Shown: positions 35,806-47,456 of the stretch, piece by piece | Layout of the letters: each line of letters begins with the position of its first letter | Numbering within the stretch: position 1 is the first letter of the stretch | From: Scilla litardierei | Taxonomy: Eukaryota > Streptophyta > Magnoliopsida > Asparagales > Asparagaceae | NCBI GenBank assembly: GCA_030789695.1 | Contig: CM061141.1 | Span: 319,550,452-319,614,451, forward strand | DNA length: 64,000 bases | Reading direction: 5' to 3' | Position numbers and translations under genes: made by a program | Notes under the pieces: model-generated | The model's database searches: none | What the model was told of the DNA's origin: nothing | The model's input: only the letters and a program-made list of their open reading frames with translations

Positions 35806-37106
35806 GGTTGACTCAGAAAACGCGCAAGTGCACGCCTTCCAACTCCCAAGCGTAGGAGCGTCAATGCAATATAAAAATAACCGGTGAGTACCGGGTCAGA
35901 TCACAGGGACAATTCGTTCTATTTTCACAAAATTGATTGATAAAGAAAAATAATAGCATGCTACAACTAACTCAACTAACGATGGATGAGTGTGTGAAAG
36001 AAAAAGTGATGAAAACTAAACTCTTACCTAAGTGGCTAGGGGTGGAGAGCCGAATCGGCAAGTAACAAGGAGGACTCGTATGTTGTGTGTGTGAATGAGG
36101 TCGTGGGCGTGGGAATTCATCTCAAATATAACTCAATTGTTTTCCCGGCTAAGGGACGAACAATCGGTGGGTGTGGCATTTCATCGAACATGTGGGGTGC
36201 AATAAAAGTAGTGTATGAAACAAAGAGAAATACTTTGAGCAAAGAAGAGAGGGTCGACTACGATAGTTCCTCTCTATGGATTACCCTCTAGGGTTCCATC
36301 AACAACCAACATCTCAAAATTTCATCCACCAAATAGAAAATAGAAACATGCTAGAGATGAAATTCACAACCCAAACAACAACAATCACACAACACAACAA
36401 CACAAGCAAGATCTAGCAATTCATGATGAAAAGAAGACATCTATATCTCTAGAGATAATCATCCAATACAATACAAGTTGCTAAACCAAAATTACACAAG
36501 AGTTAAGAAAAAGTTCACCAATGTGTCACTCAAAGATGAAATCCTCATACTCAAGTGGTCCTCCAAGCTCCAAGCTTCATCGTCCTCCCCCATGGCCTTC
36601 AGGCTCATCTTCCTCCTCCAAATTTCAGCAAAAAATAAGAACTAGGGCTGAAAAACCCCCAAATTCGTAATATAAACTCATTCACAGCTTAACGGGTCTG
36701 AAATTAAGTCAAACGGGTCGGATTCTGGCACAAACCCGCAAGCAATGCCCAAAGCTGCAGAAATTTTCAGCACCGTTACCCTGTCTTGCAAAAATTCTAG
36801 AAAAATCATCCGACCTCGGAATGACGTGTTCTAGGAGGCGATGGAATCGGGACTTCATGAACTTCGACTAAAAAATATCATTAGGCCGGAATATATACTG
36901 AAATGATAGCAGAATTCTTCACAAGAGGGGCAAAGCTGCAGGAATTTTCAGCACCGTCACCCTGTCTTGCGAAAATTCTAGAAAAATCATCCGACCTCAG
37001 AATGATGTGTTCCAGGCGGCGATGGAATCGGGACTTCACAAAATTCGACTGAAAAATATCATTAGGCCAGAATATATACTGAAATGATAGCAGAATTCTT
37101 CACAAG
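35806..37106 (-). repeat. Element F third, truncated LTR copy
   Basis: It is collinear with 37123-38425, begins TGGTTGACTC as the other two do on the plus strand, and stops abruptly at CACAAG. It contains two of the LTR-internal 181-bp repeat units, starting at 36753 and 36934. It lacks the part that would hold most of U3. Confidence 0.92.
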
Positions 37107-37122
37107 CGTGGGTAGCGCCAAT
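37107..37122 (-). other. Primer-site stub between LTR copies of element F
   Basis: Read on the minus strand after the 3' LTR: AT TGGCGC TACCCACG. TGGCGC matches the first six bases of the F primer site (TGGCGCCGTTGCCGGGGA) and keeps the same two-base spacing; the rest does not match. It marks a junction that began inside a primer site. Confidence 0.75.
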
Positions 37123-38672
37123 TGGTTGACTCGGAAAACGCGCAAGTGCACGCCTTCCAACTCCCAAGCGTAGGAGCGTCAATGCAATATAAAAATAACC
37201 GGTGAGTACCGGGTCGGATCACAGGGACAATTCGTTCTATTTTCACAAAATTGATTGATAAAGAAAAATAATAGCATGCTACAACTAACTCAACTAACGG
37301 TGGATGAGTGTGTGAAAGAAAAAGTGGTGAAAACTAAACTCTTACCTAAGTGGCTAGGGGTGGAGAGCCGAATCGACAAGTAACAAGGAGGACTCGTATG
37401 TTGTGTGTGTGAATGAGGCCGTGGGCGCGGAAATTCATCTCAAATATAACTCAATTGTTTTTCCGGCTAAGGGACGAACAATCGGTGGGTGTGGCATTTC
37501 ATCGAACATGTGGGGTGCAATAAAAGTAGTGTATGAAACAAAGAGAAATACTTTGAGCAAAGAAGAGAGGGTCGACTACGATAGTTTCTCTCTATGGATT
37601 ACCCTCTAGGGTTCCATCAACAACCAACATCTCAAAATTTCATCCACCAAATAGAAAATAGAAACATGCTAGAGATGAAATTCACAACCCAAACAACAAC
37701 AATCACACAACACAACAACACAAGCAAGATCTAGCAATTCATGATGAAAAGAAAACATCTATATCTCTAGAGATAATCATCCAATACAATACAAGTTGCT
37801 AAACCAAAATTACACAAGAGTTAAGAAAGAGTTCACCAATGTGTCACTCAAAGATGAAATCCTCATACTCAAGTGGTCCTCCAAGCTCCAAGCTTCATCG
37901 TCCTCCCCCTATGGCCTTCAGGCTCATCTTCCTCCTCCAAATTTCAGCAAAAAATAAGAACTAGGGCTGAAAAACCCCCAAATTCGTAATATAAACTCAT
38001 TCACAGCTTAACGGGTCTGAAATTAAGTCAAACGGGTCGGATTCTGGCACAAACCCGCAAGCAATGCCCAAAGCTGCAGAAATTTTCAGCACCGTCACCC
38101 TGTCTTGCAAAAATTCTAGAAAAATCATCCGACCTCGGAATGACGTGTTCCAGGCGGCGATGGAATCGGGACTTCACAAAATTCGACTCAAAAATATCAT
38201 TAGGCTGGAATATATACTGGAATGATAGCAGAATTCTTCACAAGAGGGGCAAAGCTGCAGAAATTTTCAGCACCGTCACCCTGTCTTGCGAAACTTCTAG
38301 AAAGATCATCCGACCTTAGAATGACGTGTTCCAGGCGGCGTTGGAATCGGGACTTCACGAAATTTGACTGAAAAATATCATGAGGCCGGAATATACATTG
38401 GAATAATAGCAGATTTCTGCACAAGAGAAGGCATTGCAGAATTCTTCTTCTCTTCTTCTTGCTTTCGATAAATCTCCATAAATTCCAGAAAAATCCTGAA
38501 AAATAGGAAATGCAATAATTAGTGACAAGAAGTGGGTTTTAAGTATAACAAGTGATAAGATCTAATATACAGACTATGCACAATTACGAGCTAGATAGAG
38601 CCTATATGTGAAATATATACGCTAAAACCCAAGGAAATACGGGATGAAAATGACACTTTTCATTCGGAATCA
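37123..38672 (-). repeat. Element F 3' LTR
   Basis: It is 1550 bp, TGATTCCGAATG to GAGTCAACCA on the minus strand. It has two 181-bp repeat units (from 38072 and 38253). The 5' LTR has three, and the length difference of 181 bp is exactly one unit. The polypurine tract CTAGTTGGGGGGTG (38673-38686 on the plus strand, complement) adjoins it. Confidence 0.93.
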
Positions 38673-38816
38673 CACCCCCCAACTAGCTTTTTGCCAGTCC
38701 CTAGCAAAATTTGCGATAAATTCGGATTAAATTGAAAAACATGCACCAACTCACAATATTCTCATGGCACACCCAAAATGGTATTTCCAAATAATTTCAA
38801 AGCCAATATACCAAAT
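38673..38816 (-). other. Element F polypurine tract and end of 3' untranslated region
   Basis: The complement of CACCCCCCAACTAG forms the 3' polypurine tract against the LTR. The untranslated region continues to GTTTG (38817-38821), where element G entered, and resumes after 46437. Confidence 0.88.
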
Positions 38817-38821
38817 GTTTG

Positions 38822-39798
38822 TGTTTCAGAGTGTTTTCTCACTACAAAGCGTTGACCGCGGACAACCCGGTCAACGTGGTCAAGGGGCCCGCTTGGGTCC
38901 CTCGGGGGCTTCGAGTCGGTGCAGATGGGGCGAGGGGAAGCCTCGGCCCTGGTTGAGACGCTCGGCCTCGGTCGGACGAGCACGGCCTCGGAGGTAGGAT
39001 GATGAGGGGTAGCCTCAGTCGTCCAGCTAGATGCGTGTTCAGCGAAGGGCGAGGGGAAGCCTCGGCCCTGGTTGAGACGCTCGGCCTCAGTAGGATGTGC
39101 TCGGCCTCGGCGGTCGGACGGTGAGGTGAAGCCTCACTCGTCCAGCTGGGTGTGTGGTCGGCGAGGGGCGAGGGGAAGCCTCGGCCCGTTGATCAGCTGT
39201 CCTCCTGCGTAGACGAGAACGCTCGTCAGGGGGCCGGACCTTGGTTCCGGCCAAATCCCCTCCGATGCCTAAGTCAGACAGAGATCTGAAAGAGGAGGCC
39301 CGGCGGAGACGGTTCGACTCGTGAGGAGATCGGAACGGCGTCTCACGGTGCGAGTGGGGGGGGAAGGAGATGAAATGGGGGAACTGGGTCGTTGATGGAG
39401 TACCTTAGGTTTTAGATACCTGAGATGCGGTCCCTTGTTTCGTCGTCTTCCTAGCCCTTTTATAGAGCCCCCAGCGTGACTGCCTCTGGGCCACGTCGCT
39501 CGTCCGCCCACAATCGTGCCCCCTCAATCCGCCCCCCCCCCCCCCCCCCGTCGCCACTCCCTGCACCATGCCAGCACCTCCCCATTACCGCCATTTAGTG
39601 GTCGCGGAACCGGGGGATCGGTTATCGCAGGAGTGGACGAGTGGCCAGCGGGTTACCGGGGCCGGGTCGGATCGACATTCGGGGGAGGGGTCCCTTATAG
39701 GGCCTTATAGAGCGGGCCTGAATGCGCAGATGGGCTCTCGACCGACAGTTGGGCTTCTGGGCTCGTGTCCTTCGGGCTTCGGCCAAATAGGCGTAACA
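38822..39798 (-). repeat. Element G 3' LTR
   Basis: It contains internal repeats built on GCGAGGGGAAGCCTCGGCCC (three copies about 115-120 bases apart). A C run of about 19 lies at 39531-39549, much longer than in the other LTR (7 C). CTTTTATA at 39457-39464 is TATAAAAG on the minus strand, a candidate TATA box. The polypurine tract GATGGGGGCAAT (complement of 39799-39810) adjoins it. Confidence 0.93.
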
Positions 39799-40417
39799 AT
39801 TGCCCCCATCGGTTGGGTTGATCGGCTTCGGCCGGTTCGGCTCGGCCGATGTGACTTCCGCCGATTTCGACAAGCTCGTCAATCGATGTCGACTCATTTA
39901 TTAGTCGCCATCATGAGTTGGTCCGTTCGATATTTTTAAGGCGTGGGCTTCGAAGCGCCGTCGGTCCTCTGATGCTGACACGCGTAGCTGCAAGCTTATC
40001 CCTACCGTTCGCGGGGTTGTCTTTAGTTGAGAAGCTGAGGGGTTCGTGAGCCGCCACCGGTGGGGACGATCGGCCTCGGCTAGCTCAGTACAACCGTTGT
40101 GCCTCCTGGGGTTCCGAGTGGCGCTTCAGTCGAGGCGTGGTCATAAATGTAGGTCCTGATGAGGCGGATCGATTGGACTTCCCTTGGCGCCGATTTCGAA
40201 ACGCCGCCGGTTCTTCGAGTCCTGCCACGCGTTCTTGTCAGGCGCTTCGAATTCGTCCCTGTGTCCGGTATATAAGATCCCCAGCCGCGTTGATCTCCCC
40301 TTCTCTCTTGCTCCTTCCCTTGTTCTAGGCTTTCCATAATTCGGAGTTTCCCGTCACCTTCGCTTCCTTGTCTCCTCCGAACTAGTCAAAAGGTACTTCC
40401 TTTTTCGCTTTCGTACT
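39799..40417. other. Element G polypurine tract and leader of the antisense ORF
   Basis: The tract next to the LTR is followed by GC-rich DNA. On the plus strand, CCGGTATATAAGATCC at about 40267-40282 contains TATATAAG, about 145 bases before the ATG at 40418. This could be the promoter of the antisense ORF. No other ORF is supported here. Confidence 0.6.
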
Positions 40418-42571
40418 ATGGCTGCTCTTAGGATAGGCGGCTCTGGCCAAGGGGCGAGGGATTCTCCGGAGTTCAGGCGGGGCGGGCCCCGGCTAGTGGG
40501 ATCAGGTTCCTCCGCTGGGAGTCGTCCCCTCCGAGATAAGGGGAAGGGGAAGCTTTTCCCAGACTATGCTTGTGATGACATGGCGCCGGCTGCCGTGCGG
40601 CTCAACGTGCCCCCGGTTGTCCTCCGAACGCCATCGCGGACCCCTCCTTCAGTGGTCACGGAGATCCGGGAAAGGTATCTCTGCTTCCCGTACGATGTCC
40701 GAGTTCCATTCGTCGATGAGCGGGTTTGCCTTCTGAGGAGCAATGAGGTCGGCGTCTACGTCGAGATGTTCCACCTGGGTCTTCGTTTCCCGCTCAATCC
40801 CTTCTTCATCCAGGTCCTGGAGTATCTCACGGTATCCCTTTGCCAGTTCACCCCTTGTTCGATCGCGGTACTGACGGGCTTCGTAACGCTCTGCTGTACC
40901 CGCGGTCTGGAGCCGTCTCTCCCCCTTCTCTTCCACTTTTACCAGGTCCAGACGGTCGGGCCGGGGTCATGGCTGCAACTCCGAGCCCGTTCGAGGAGGG
41001 AATGCCTGATCGGGCCACCCCGCTGGTCGGGGGATTGGAGCTCGGATTATGTCTTTGTGGTCTTCTTGGGGGATGCCCAGATTTTGACAAGTTGGGGCGC
41101 GTCTGTCCAGCCTCGCCCGCCGCTAGCCCTTTCTGACGTTGATCAGGCAGCTGCCGCGCTGCTGTCGGCTCTTCCTTTGGAATCGAAGTCCATCTGGTCT
41201 TTGTTGGACGACCTACTCCTGAAGGCCGTCTTGTGGTCTCCGGGTAGGTCGCTTTTTCAGCCTCGAACCGCCCTGTGACTCATCCTGATTTCGGTTACCT
41301 TTGCAGGGATGGCTGGCCGCGAGTTCGTCCGTGACGTCGATGAGCTGATCCGTCGTGGAGCCGCTCGGAGCCGAGGCAGTACCTCCGGAAGGGCGCCTCG
41401 ACGGACCGTTGAGGAGGAGGTGCGCCGAGCCGAGCCCTCCGTGGGCAAGGTGGTGGCCGTGCCTCCCGCCTCTTCTTCTGGCGATCTCCTCCCCGGGGGC
41501 GTCGTAAGGGTCGAACCCGCTCCGTCAGCCCAAGAGGCAGGGGGTAATGACGGGGCCGGTGCAGTCCCTCCTGCCCTCGGAGCGTCCCCTCCCGTCCTCG
41601 AGAGTGGAGATGGGGCAAGGCGGAAGCGCTCCCCCTCGTCGCTCGTGGAGCCTCACGGAGGGAAGAAGAGGAAGGAGGATGTGGAGCCCTCCAGCCCGGC
41701 CTGTTCTGTGCCTCCTGCAGCTACCACCGGGGATTTTCAGGTGGCTCTGACAACCACCCCCGTCGCAGCGTCCCCGCTTCCGTCTCCGGGAATCGGAGCT
41801 CTATTGGCGGGCCATATGGCTTCCCTCGATGTCCCCCCCCGGGAGATCGGTGTTCGTCGACCGATCCCTGGCCCAGCTGGTGGCCGAGGGCTCCGTCTTC
41901 CCCCGGGACCGTAGCACCCTTGAGAAAATTCCCACCGACAAGGTGTCGGACTCCTTGGTTTGGGCCCTTCAACAGGTTCGGTTATCTTGCAGTTCTTTCT
42001 TTTCCTTCACTCTCTTCTTAGCTCAGGTCTCGTCTTCCAGGGTTCAACGCTCGCCGTGGAGTTGCAGAGGCGAGCCATCCACTTGAGGAAGCTGGAGGAG
42101 TCTTCCATGAGGGCCCACAAGCGAGCCGGGGCGGCGGAGGTAGCTATGGTGGAGGCCCAGATGGAGTCCCGGCATCTCCAGCTCCGCGTGACCGAGCTGG
42201 AGGGACGAGTGGGTGACCTCCAGGGTAAGTTGGAGGACGCCCTGCAGTCGGCTGAGGAAGCGGCGGAGTCGTTCCGCCTGGAGAGGGAGGAGCTTCAGAG
42301 GGAGTTGTCTGATCGGCGTCAGGTGGCGCGGCTTGCGGAGGAGGTGGAGAGGTGCGTCGTCGGGACCCTGGGGAAGAGAATCTTCGAGGTTCTCAGGGAT
42401 GCCTTCGGTACGTATGAAGACCTCATCGCCCCTCGGATCGTCGAGGTCGTCCAGTCTTCCTTCCGGGAATGTGCGGAGCGCGTTCGGCAAGCCCCTCCGC
42501 CAGTCGATCCTCCTCGCTCCGAGCAGGGCGAAGCGCCTGAAGATGTGTCCTCCCGAGCCCGGGCTCCCTAA
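40418..42571 (+). pseudogene. Antisense ORF of Tat element (putative gypsy-type transposon domain plus coiled coil), one frameshift
   Basis: Exon 1 runs 40418-41243, with a conserved block around LRFPLNPFFIQVLEYLTVSL typical of the plant domain called Transposase_28 or putative gypsy-type transposon. A 63-base GT...AG intron (41244-41306, phase 1) joins to exon 2 at 41307. Exon 2 is a proline and serine-rich linker. A run of eight C at 41833-41840 shifts the frame, after which SVFVDRSLAQLVAEGSVFPR continues. A second GT...AG intron (41976-42039) leads to exon 3, a long alpha-helical segment with heptad-like leucines (LQLRVTELEGRVGDLQGKLE), ending at TAA 42569-42571. The role of this ORF in Tat elements is unknown. 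The intron model is my inference from frame continuity. Confidence 0.78.
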
Positions 42572-42964
42572 GTCGTCCCCTCCGGCCTTATCCTCCAATT
42601 TTTTAGCATCCGCTTCGCTTTGGGCCAGTCTACTTGAAATGGATCCCTGCCCCTGCCATCTCCTTCGGCTTCGCTATCGACTCCCCGCTTCAAAGCCAAT
42701 AATTGCTGGTTGCATGGCTGTTCGCTGAGGCCAGCAACTATGGGTCCTCAGCCAACGAATTTCGCTCCGTCGGTGTCGCCCTAGTTTCTGTTGGTGATGA
42801 ACTTTGTTGTCCACCGAGAGTGGATTATTTGTCGAGAGGTTCCCTCAGTCTTCAATTCCCTGTAAATAAGACACACTTTTGTATCTCGGTTAATTAATAT
42901 AAACGAAATTGACTTACTCGGATTTCTCGCATATCATGCTTTGTTGTCTCGTCCTCGGTCTAGG
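42572..42964. other. Spacer between antisense ORF and tandem repeats in element G
   Basis: No coding or repeat feature is seen. It probably holds the 3' untranslated part of the antisense transcript, and AATTAATATAAACG near 42890 is AT-rich. Confidence 0.5.
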
Positions 42965-43540
42965 ACTGGTTGACGTCCGAGCTGGCGGGGGAATTGCCTT
43001 TATCTTTACGAGCGATGGAGCCGGTCGGCGAGGGCGAAGCTCCTCGGCTTAGGACCGGTCGGCGTCCGCGCTGGTTGGGGGAAATCCCTCCAGTATTACG
43101 CACGCGGGAGTTGGTCGATGAGGGCAAAGCCCCTCGGCTCAGGACCGGTCGGCGTCCGCACTGGCTGGGGGAGTTGCCCCCGACGAGCGCAAGAGTCGGT
43201 CGGCGAGGGCAAAACTCCTCGACTTAGGACCGATCGGCGTCCGCGCTGGTCGGGCGGATTGTCCCCAGACTTATGTGCACCGGAATTGGTCGGCGAGGGC
43301 AAGGCTCCTTGGCTTAGGACCAGTCGGCGTCCGCACTGGCTGGGAGAGTTGCCCCCAGACGAGCGCAAGAGTCGATCGACGAGGGCAAAACTCCTCGACT
43401 TAGGACCGATCAGTGTCCGCGCTGGCTGGGGGGATTGCCCCCAGACTCGCGTGCGCAGGAATTGGTCGGCGAGGGCGAGGCTCCTCGGCTTAGGACCGGT
43501 CGGCGCCCGCGCCGGCTGGGGGAATTGCCCCCAGACTTAT
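42965..43540 (-). repeat. Tandem repeat, about seven units of 85-90 bp, in element G
   Basis: Units are anchored by TTAGGACCGRTCGGCGTCCG at about 43051, 43141, 43226, 43316, 43402 and 43492, so spacing alternates between 90 and 85-86 bases. Each unit also has TGGTCGGCGAGGGC and a TTGCCCCCAGAC-like segment. Alternating lengths suggest a higher-order dimer. Tandem repeats in this position of Tat elements are known to seed satellites. Confidence 0.92.
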
Positions 43541-43783
43541 GAGCGCCTCCCTTCCAGTGAGGCAGCGGTCTTCATTCTTTCACGTCCTTAATGAAACGTT
43601 GATTCCATCGAGGATTTAAGAAAAGACAAAAGGGAATGCGATTGTACTCTTAAGAGTCCCTCCGGACTAGTACATTTGGAGGAAAAGGAAAAAAGGAAAT
43701 GAAGCCAGACAGAGGGATGTGAACCTAGATAATTCCCTCCGAATAGGTCGCGTCCAGGGGGAGAGGCCCCACCCGCTCACTCT

Positions 43784-45410
43784 ATGATGCGGAGGGGTCC
43801 TTGGACGGTGTTGATCTTCTTTCCCTTGTCTGGCTGCGTGGAGGTCCCTTCTCCGTGGGTCGGCTCGTCGGCTAGGCCCCTGGCGTGCCCCCGGCTCATC
43901 AGCTTCTCGATGTCCTTCTTTAAATGCCAGCAGTCTTCAGTGTCGTGGCCATCGTCCTTGTGTTACTTGCAGTACTTCTCCCTATTCTTCCCACCTCTTT
44001 TTGCCTTCGGTGGGGGGCGATCAGCTCGCTCTTCCTTCTGTACTTGGGCGAGGATGGCGTCTGGGGTGGCGTCCCTCGCACCCTCTCCCCGCTGCCTGCT
44101 TCTCGGCCTCTTCTCGGTCATGTACCCTTCGGGGCTGCCTCGTCCGCTGTCGCCGCGCTTGGTCCCTCGAGTGGCCTTTCCTGCGTCAGTGGCCAAGGCC
44201 TCCTCGGTCAGCATGAAGCGCTCGACCCTTGCCATGATCCGGGAAGGTCCTTCGGGGGATCGTTGTGCAGAGATTTCTTTAGGCCTCTATGGCGCAGTCC
44301 TTTCTTAAGGGCCGTTTGGACCACAAGGTCGGGAGGACTGTTCACGTTCAGCCTTTCCGCGTTGAAGCGGCGCATGAACTGTCGGAGCGGCTCGGCTGGG
44401 CCCTGCACTATGTTGAACAGATGTTCAGCATCAGGCTTTATCTGCCTCCCCGCCATGAACTGTTTGCAGAACAGCTGGGTGAGTTCCTCGAAGCTGTCGA
44501 TGGAGCGGCTGGGTAGGCTGCGGTACCAGGTCCTCGCCGCTCCTCTGAGAGTCGAATAGAAGCCCCTGCAAAGCAAGTCGTCATCGGCTCCTTGGAAGGA
44601 CATGTCCCCCTCGTAGTCCATCACGTGGTTTCCCGGGTCTCCTATCCCGTCATACTTCCCCAGTGCCGGAATCCTGAATCGAGAGGGGACCCGCGCGTCG
44701 GTTATTCTCCGCGATAGGGGGCACCGGTCTCCGTGGATGCCCCCGGGAATTCGACAGTCGCCTGCTGCTGGTTCGCTCGGTGGTGGAGGGGGCACAGGCG
44801 CCGGCGGGGCTGGCTCCACGGCCCTCACCGCGCTGGGGGTCGGACTGACCCGGCGTTCCCGGCTCCTCCGGCGGGAGCTCCCGCTCCGCCGTGATCGGTC
44901 TCTAGAGTGGCGTCGATCGCTCCTCCTGCGGTGGGATGACCGTGGCCGACGAGATGATGCGGTCACCGATTCGTCCTCCGTCTCTTCGGTTTCTCTTCGG
45001 CTCCTTTCACGATAAGGGGAGGAGGCACGTGATCTCGCCTGACGGGAGCCGGACAGAGTGAACCGACGATCTGCGGTCGGTTTTTGGGTCCCGTGGTCGT
45101 CGACCACAACGGACCGCAAGAGCGGGGGACCCCCCGCCCAGCGATGGCTATCGCCCAACGCGCCCCCGTTGGACGGCGCAGGGCCGACGAGCTGCTGTAC
45201 CGTCGCGACCAACGTCTGGAGGCTCGCGTTGGTCTCCTGGGCCAGGGCACGGAGCTGTCCCTGTGTGGCCAGTTCCGACCCGCCGGTCTCTTCGGTTGAG
45301 GGGGCGTGGTGATTGTTGTCGGGCGTGTCTTCGGGGTGGCCGTTGGATGCGCCATTTCCCTCCTCCGGGATGGGGGGCATGCGCTTCCTTCCATTGTTGG
45401 CCCGTGCCAT
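43784..45410 (-). pseudogene. gag: Element G gag
   Basis: A start is proposed at ATG 45408-45410 (MARANNGRKR). An Arg/Ser-rich region precedes a capsid domain (FRIPALGKYDGIGDPGNHV, WYRSLPSRSIDSFEELTQLF, LRQFMRRFNAE). A one-base frameshift near 44241 is followed by MARVERFMLTEEAL, then TAA at the codon before HKDDGHDTEDCWHLKKDIEK, a degenerate CHC region typical of Tat gag (normally YCxxHxxxGHxTxxC). The frame peters out near 43784, at the point where protease would begin. Confidence 0.88.
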
Positions 45411-45466
45411 TGCAGGTGTGGTTTGTTTCTTCGTGGGATTGTTCGGTTTCCACAGACGGCGCAAGA

Positions 45467-46432
45467 TGTTTCAGAGTGTTTTCTCACTACAAAGCGTTGA
45501 CCGCGGACAACCCGGTCAACGTGGTCAAGGGGCCCGCTTGGGTCCCTCGGGGGCTTCGAGTCGGTGCAGATGGGGCGAGGGGAAGCCTCGGCCCTGGTTG
45601 AGACGCTCGGCCTCGGTCGGACGAGCACGGCCTCGGAGGTAGGATGATGAGGGGTAGCCTCAGTCGTCCAACTAGATGCGTGTTCGGCGAAGGGCGAGGG
45701 GAAGCCTCGGCCCTGGTTGAGACGCTCGGCCTCGGTAGGATGTGCTCGGCCTCGGCGGTCGGACGGTGAGGTGAAGCCTCACTCGTCCAGCTGGGTGTGT
45801 GGTCGGCGAGGGGCGAGGGGAAGCCTCGGCCCGTTGATCAGCTGTCCTCCTGCGTAGACGAGAACGCTCGTCAGGGGGCCGGACCTTGGTTCCGGCCAAA
45901 TCCCCTCCGATGCCTAAGTCAGACAGAGATCTGAAAGAGGAGGCCCGGCGGAGACGGTTCGACTCGTGAGGAGATCGGAACGGCGTCTCACGGTGCGAGC
46001 GGGGGGGAAGGAGATGAAATGGGGGAACTGGGTCGTTGATGGAGTACCTTAGGTTTTAGATACCTGAGATGCGGTCCCTTGTTTCGTCGTATTCCTAGCC
46101 CTTTTATAGAGCCCCCAGCGTGACTGCCTCTGGGCCACGTCGCTCATCCGCCCTCAATCGTGCCCCCTCAATCCGCCCCCCCCGTCGCCGCTCCCTGCGC
46201 CATGCCAGCACCTCCCTATTACCGCCATTTAGTGGTCGCGGAACCGGGGGAGCGGTTATCGCAGGAGTGGACGAGTGGCCAGCGGGTTACCGGGGCCGGG
46301 TCGGATCGACATTCAGGGGAGGGGTCCCTTATAGGGCCTTATAGAGCGGGCCTGAATGCGCAGATGGGCTCTCGACCGACAGTTGGGCTTCTGGGCTCGT
46401 GTCCTTCGGGCTTCGGCCAAATAGGCGTAACA
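45467..46432 (-). repeat. Element G 5' LTR
   Basis: It is almost identical to 38822-39798 apart from the shorter C run and a few substitutions. CTTTTATA at 46101-46108 is the candidate TATA box on the minus strand. Gag and the primer-site region lie next to it on the low-coordinate side. Confidence 0.93.
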
Positions 46433-46437
46433 GTTTG

Positions 46438-47456
46438 AAAGTAAACAACAAATGACATTCTCCTCAATCAAATTCAAAGAAAAGTGAAGTAATAAGCGCC
46501 GTATCACACGTATCGGGAAATATCACGATGTCAAAATTTTCAAATTTTCATGGAAATGGCCAAAACAAATGAAAATCCTTCTAAGTAGTGGGAGTTGAGA
46601 TTGCATCATTTATGTTGGTTATTCACTCATTTATTTCATTCATTTTTCTTTTCTTTTCTTTTTGTATTCTTTTTGTATTCTTTTTTTTATGTTTATGTTT
46701 TGCATTCACGCGATAACGCCATAAATGCAAATACGAGCACATTTACATACATGCGATGACGCTATATATGCAAATGGATGGAATGATTCCCTAAATCTCA
46801 TCTTTGGCGTCCTCCCCAATGTTTCGTGGGGCACCGGCTACTCGATTTGATTAGAAAAACCATTCGATTATACTACTCTCTTTTTCATTCTCCAACATGA
46901 ATTATCAACTCCTCCACCCACTTCTAAGAAGAAAACAAAGCATGCACAATTGGCCAAATCCAATCCAACCAAAAACTACACCATTCATCCCAATTCATGC
47001 GACCACTTACACCAAACTTTTCCCAAATTATTTCAAAGAGAAATCACGACGTATAAAATAGATTCATACATGGTATATTAGCATTTGACTCCAAATTGAA
47101 AAAGAAATGAAAACGTGCCAATCAAACACCGAGAAATCGATACCAAAGTGATAATCCGAAAAAATAGCATAACATGAAAGCATGTAGGGACTAAACAAAG
47201 CAAGCGGCATAGGAACGAGAAGGCCAAATATGATATGCAATGAAAATCAATGGGTGATGGAGAAACATGGAGGGATCTCAAAAAAAAATTAGCTCAAAAT
47301 CCTAACAATCCTAGATATTCTAACACTCTCCCCCCAACGTAAAATAAGCATTGTCCTCAATGTTGGGAGAGTACTAGATCTCGGCAAAAGATCCTAGAAA
47401 AGAAAAAAAATACGAAAGCAAACATGCGAAAGCAAACTAACTAACTTTTTATTTAT
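46438..47456 (-). other. Element F 3' untranslated region with post-ORF motif
   Basis: AT-rich, non-coding DNA. The conserved motif (minus strand ACATTGAGGACAATG followed by ACGTTGGGGGGAGAG) lies at 47328-47366, about 90 bases after the gag stop. Short low-complexity T runs occur around 46635-46690. Confidence 0.82.

Larger units (their letters stand above)
38822..46432 (-). mobile_element. Element G: Tat-lineage retrotransposon lacking pol, with antisense ORF
   Basis: It is flanked by GTTTG (38817-38821 and 46433-46437). LTRs 38822-39798 (977 bp) and 45467-46432 (966 bp) start TGTTTCAGAG on the plus strand and end GCGTAACA. On the minus strand the order is 5' LTR, primer site around GCGCCGTCTGTGG, gag, about 575 bases of tandem repeats, a plus-strand spliced ORF, polypurine tract and 3' LTR. 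An antisense ORF near the 3' LTR and tandem repeats beside it are known features of Tat elements. Protease, reverse transcriptase and integrase are absent, so it is a deletion derivative or a non-autonomous family member. Confidence 0.93.

Noticed and set aside
36085..36291. 68-codon ORF repeated at 37403 and 49586
   Set aside because: It lies within the F LTR and is repeated only because the LTR is; it shows no domain, and the reading frame is on the strand opposite to the element.
38762..39000. ORF pair at 38762-38997, also at 44963-45642
   Set aside because: They cross the border of the G LTR and reflect its internal GC-rich repeats.
43118..43591. 157-codon ORF on the plus strand
   Set aside because: It lies wholly in the 85-90 bp tandem repeat and repeats the same peptide; an artefact of repeat length.
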